Part shown: piece after piece, positions 5,081 through 5,381 of the stretch
Layout of the letters: every line of letters starts with the position of its first letter
Numbering within the stretch: position 1 is the first letter of the stretch
Source of the DNA: Alphaproteobacteria bacterium
GTDB taxonomy: Bacteria > Pseudomonadota > Alphaproteobacteria > UBA8366 > JADFVY01
Direction of reading: 5' to 3'
Length of the DNA stretch: 5,381 nt
Assembly: GCA_029881615.1 (NCBI GenBank)
Contig: JAOUMF010000187.1
Location: forward strand, 1 to 5,381
Notes under the pieces: generated by a model
The model's input: only the letters and a program-made list of their open reading frames with translations
What the model was told of the DNA's origin: nothing
Databases searched by the model: none
Position numbers and translations under genes: made by a program

Positions 5081-5381
5081 GCGACAAGCCGCTATCCATC
5101 CAGGATCTGCCGAATTCCTATATCGGGCGCACCGTGCCGCGGCCGAATGCACGCCGCCTGTTGGAAGGGCGCGGTTGTTTTGTTGACGACATTACGCTGC
5201 CGCGCATGGCCCATGTGGCTTTTTTGCGCAGCCCTTATGCGCATGCGGAAATCAAATCCATCGATTTTGCGGCGGCTGCCGATTGTCCCGGCGTGATCCG
5301 GATTGTCGAAGGCCGGGAGATGGCGAAACATTGCACCCCCTGGGTCGGTGTGTTGAGCCATATGGTGGGGCTGAAATCGGC
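5077..5381 (+). CDS. Molybdopterin-binding large subunit of the hydroxylase (CoxL-like), 5' part only
   Basis: The frame opens at ATG 5077, overlapping the preceding stop as ATGA, and stays open to the window edge: 101 full codons plus two bases. It is therefore the N-terminal part of a subunit that is usually about 750-800 residues. The sequence matches the start of the aldehyde oxidase/xanthine dehydrogenase a/b hammerhead domain: IGRTVPRPNARRLLEGRG at 16-33, then VDDITLPRMAHVAFLRSPYA at 36-55, and PGVIRIVEGREM at 71-82. This subunit binds the molybdopterin (usually MCD) cofactor and holds the active site; the residues that tell CO dehydrogenase from other hydroxylases lie beyond the window. 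It completes the M-S-L gene order characteristic of this family. Confidence 0.93.
   Translation, partial: MSDKPLSIQDLPNSYIGRTVPRPNARRLLEGRGCFVDDITLPRMAHVAFLRSPYAHAEIKSIDFAAAADCPGVIRIVEGREMAKHCTPWVGVLSHMVGLKS

Noticed and set aside
3732..5381. Direct assignment as aerobic CO dehydrogenase (coxMSL)
   Set aside because: Gene order fits, but AGGQS replaces AGGHS, the large-subunit active-site loop is outside the window, and the neighbours are aromatic-catabolism-like enzymes, with no visible cox accessory genes.
1..5381. CRISPR array, tRNA, rRNA, insertion sequence or attachment site
   Set aside because: No spaced direct repeats, cloverleaf, transposase or terminal inverted repeats were seen on either strand.

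Overview
The window is a bacterial catabolic gene cluster built as two divergent transcription units around a 175-bp control region (3557-3731). The coding DNA is GC-rich, with strong G/C preference at third codon positions and mostly clear Shine-Dalgarno sites. This, together with the family mix (coxM-S-L-type molybdenum hydroxylase, HsaA-like flavin monooxygenase, TetR regulator), suits a proteobacterium, perhaps an alphaproteobacterium. That assignment is an inference; no rRNA or other marker gene is present.

Layout, left to right. Positions 1-341 hold no convincing gene and are AT-rich (about 43% GC over the first 300 bases, 27% over 61-120). Positions 342-3556 form a leftward (minus-strand) unit which in transcription order encodes a TetR regulator (GTG start at 3556), a single-domain VOC protein, an acyl-CoA-dehydrogenase-fold class D flavin monooxygenase, and a classical short-chain dehydrogenase. 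Positions 3732-5381 form a rightward unit with the FAD subunit, the [2Fe-2S] subunit and the beginning of the molybdopterin subunit of a xanthine dehydrogenase/CO dehydrogenase-family hydroxylase. The large subunit is cut by the window edge after 101 codons. These three genes overlap by ATGA stop/start junctions.

The intergenic region carries a perfect 14-bp palindrome and a 7-bp inverted repeat. All four arms share the half-site TRTCAAT, so this is a good candidate operator for the adjacent TetR protein, which probably controls itself and both arms.

As a system, the genes suggest an inducible pathway for an aromatic or N-heterocyclic compound. The molybdenum enzyme would hydroxylate with water-derived oxygen, the flavin monooxygenase would add a second hydroxyl using O2 and externally supplied reduced flavin, and the VOC protein and SDR would act on later intermediates. 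The substrate cannot be read from the sequence. No flavin reductase, transporter or ring-cleavage enzyme of a well-known type is visible in the window.
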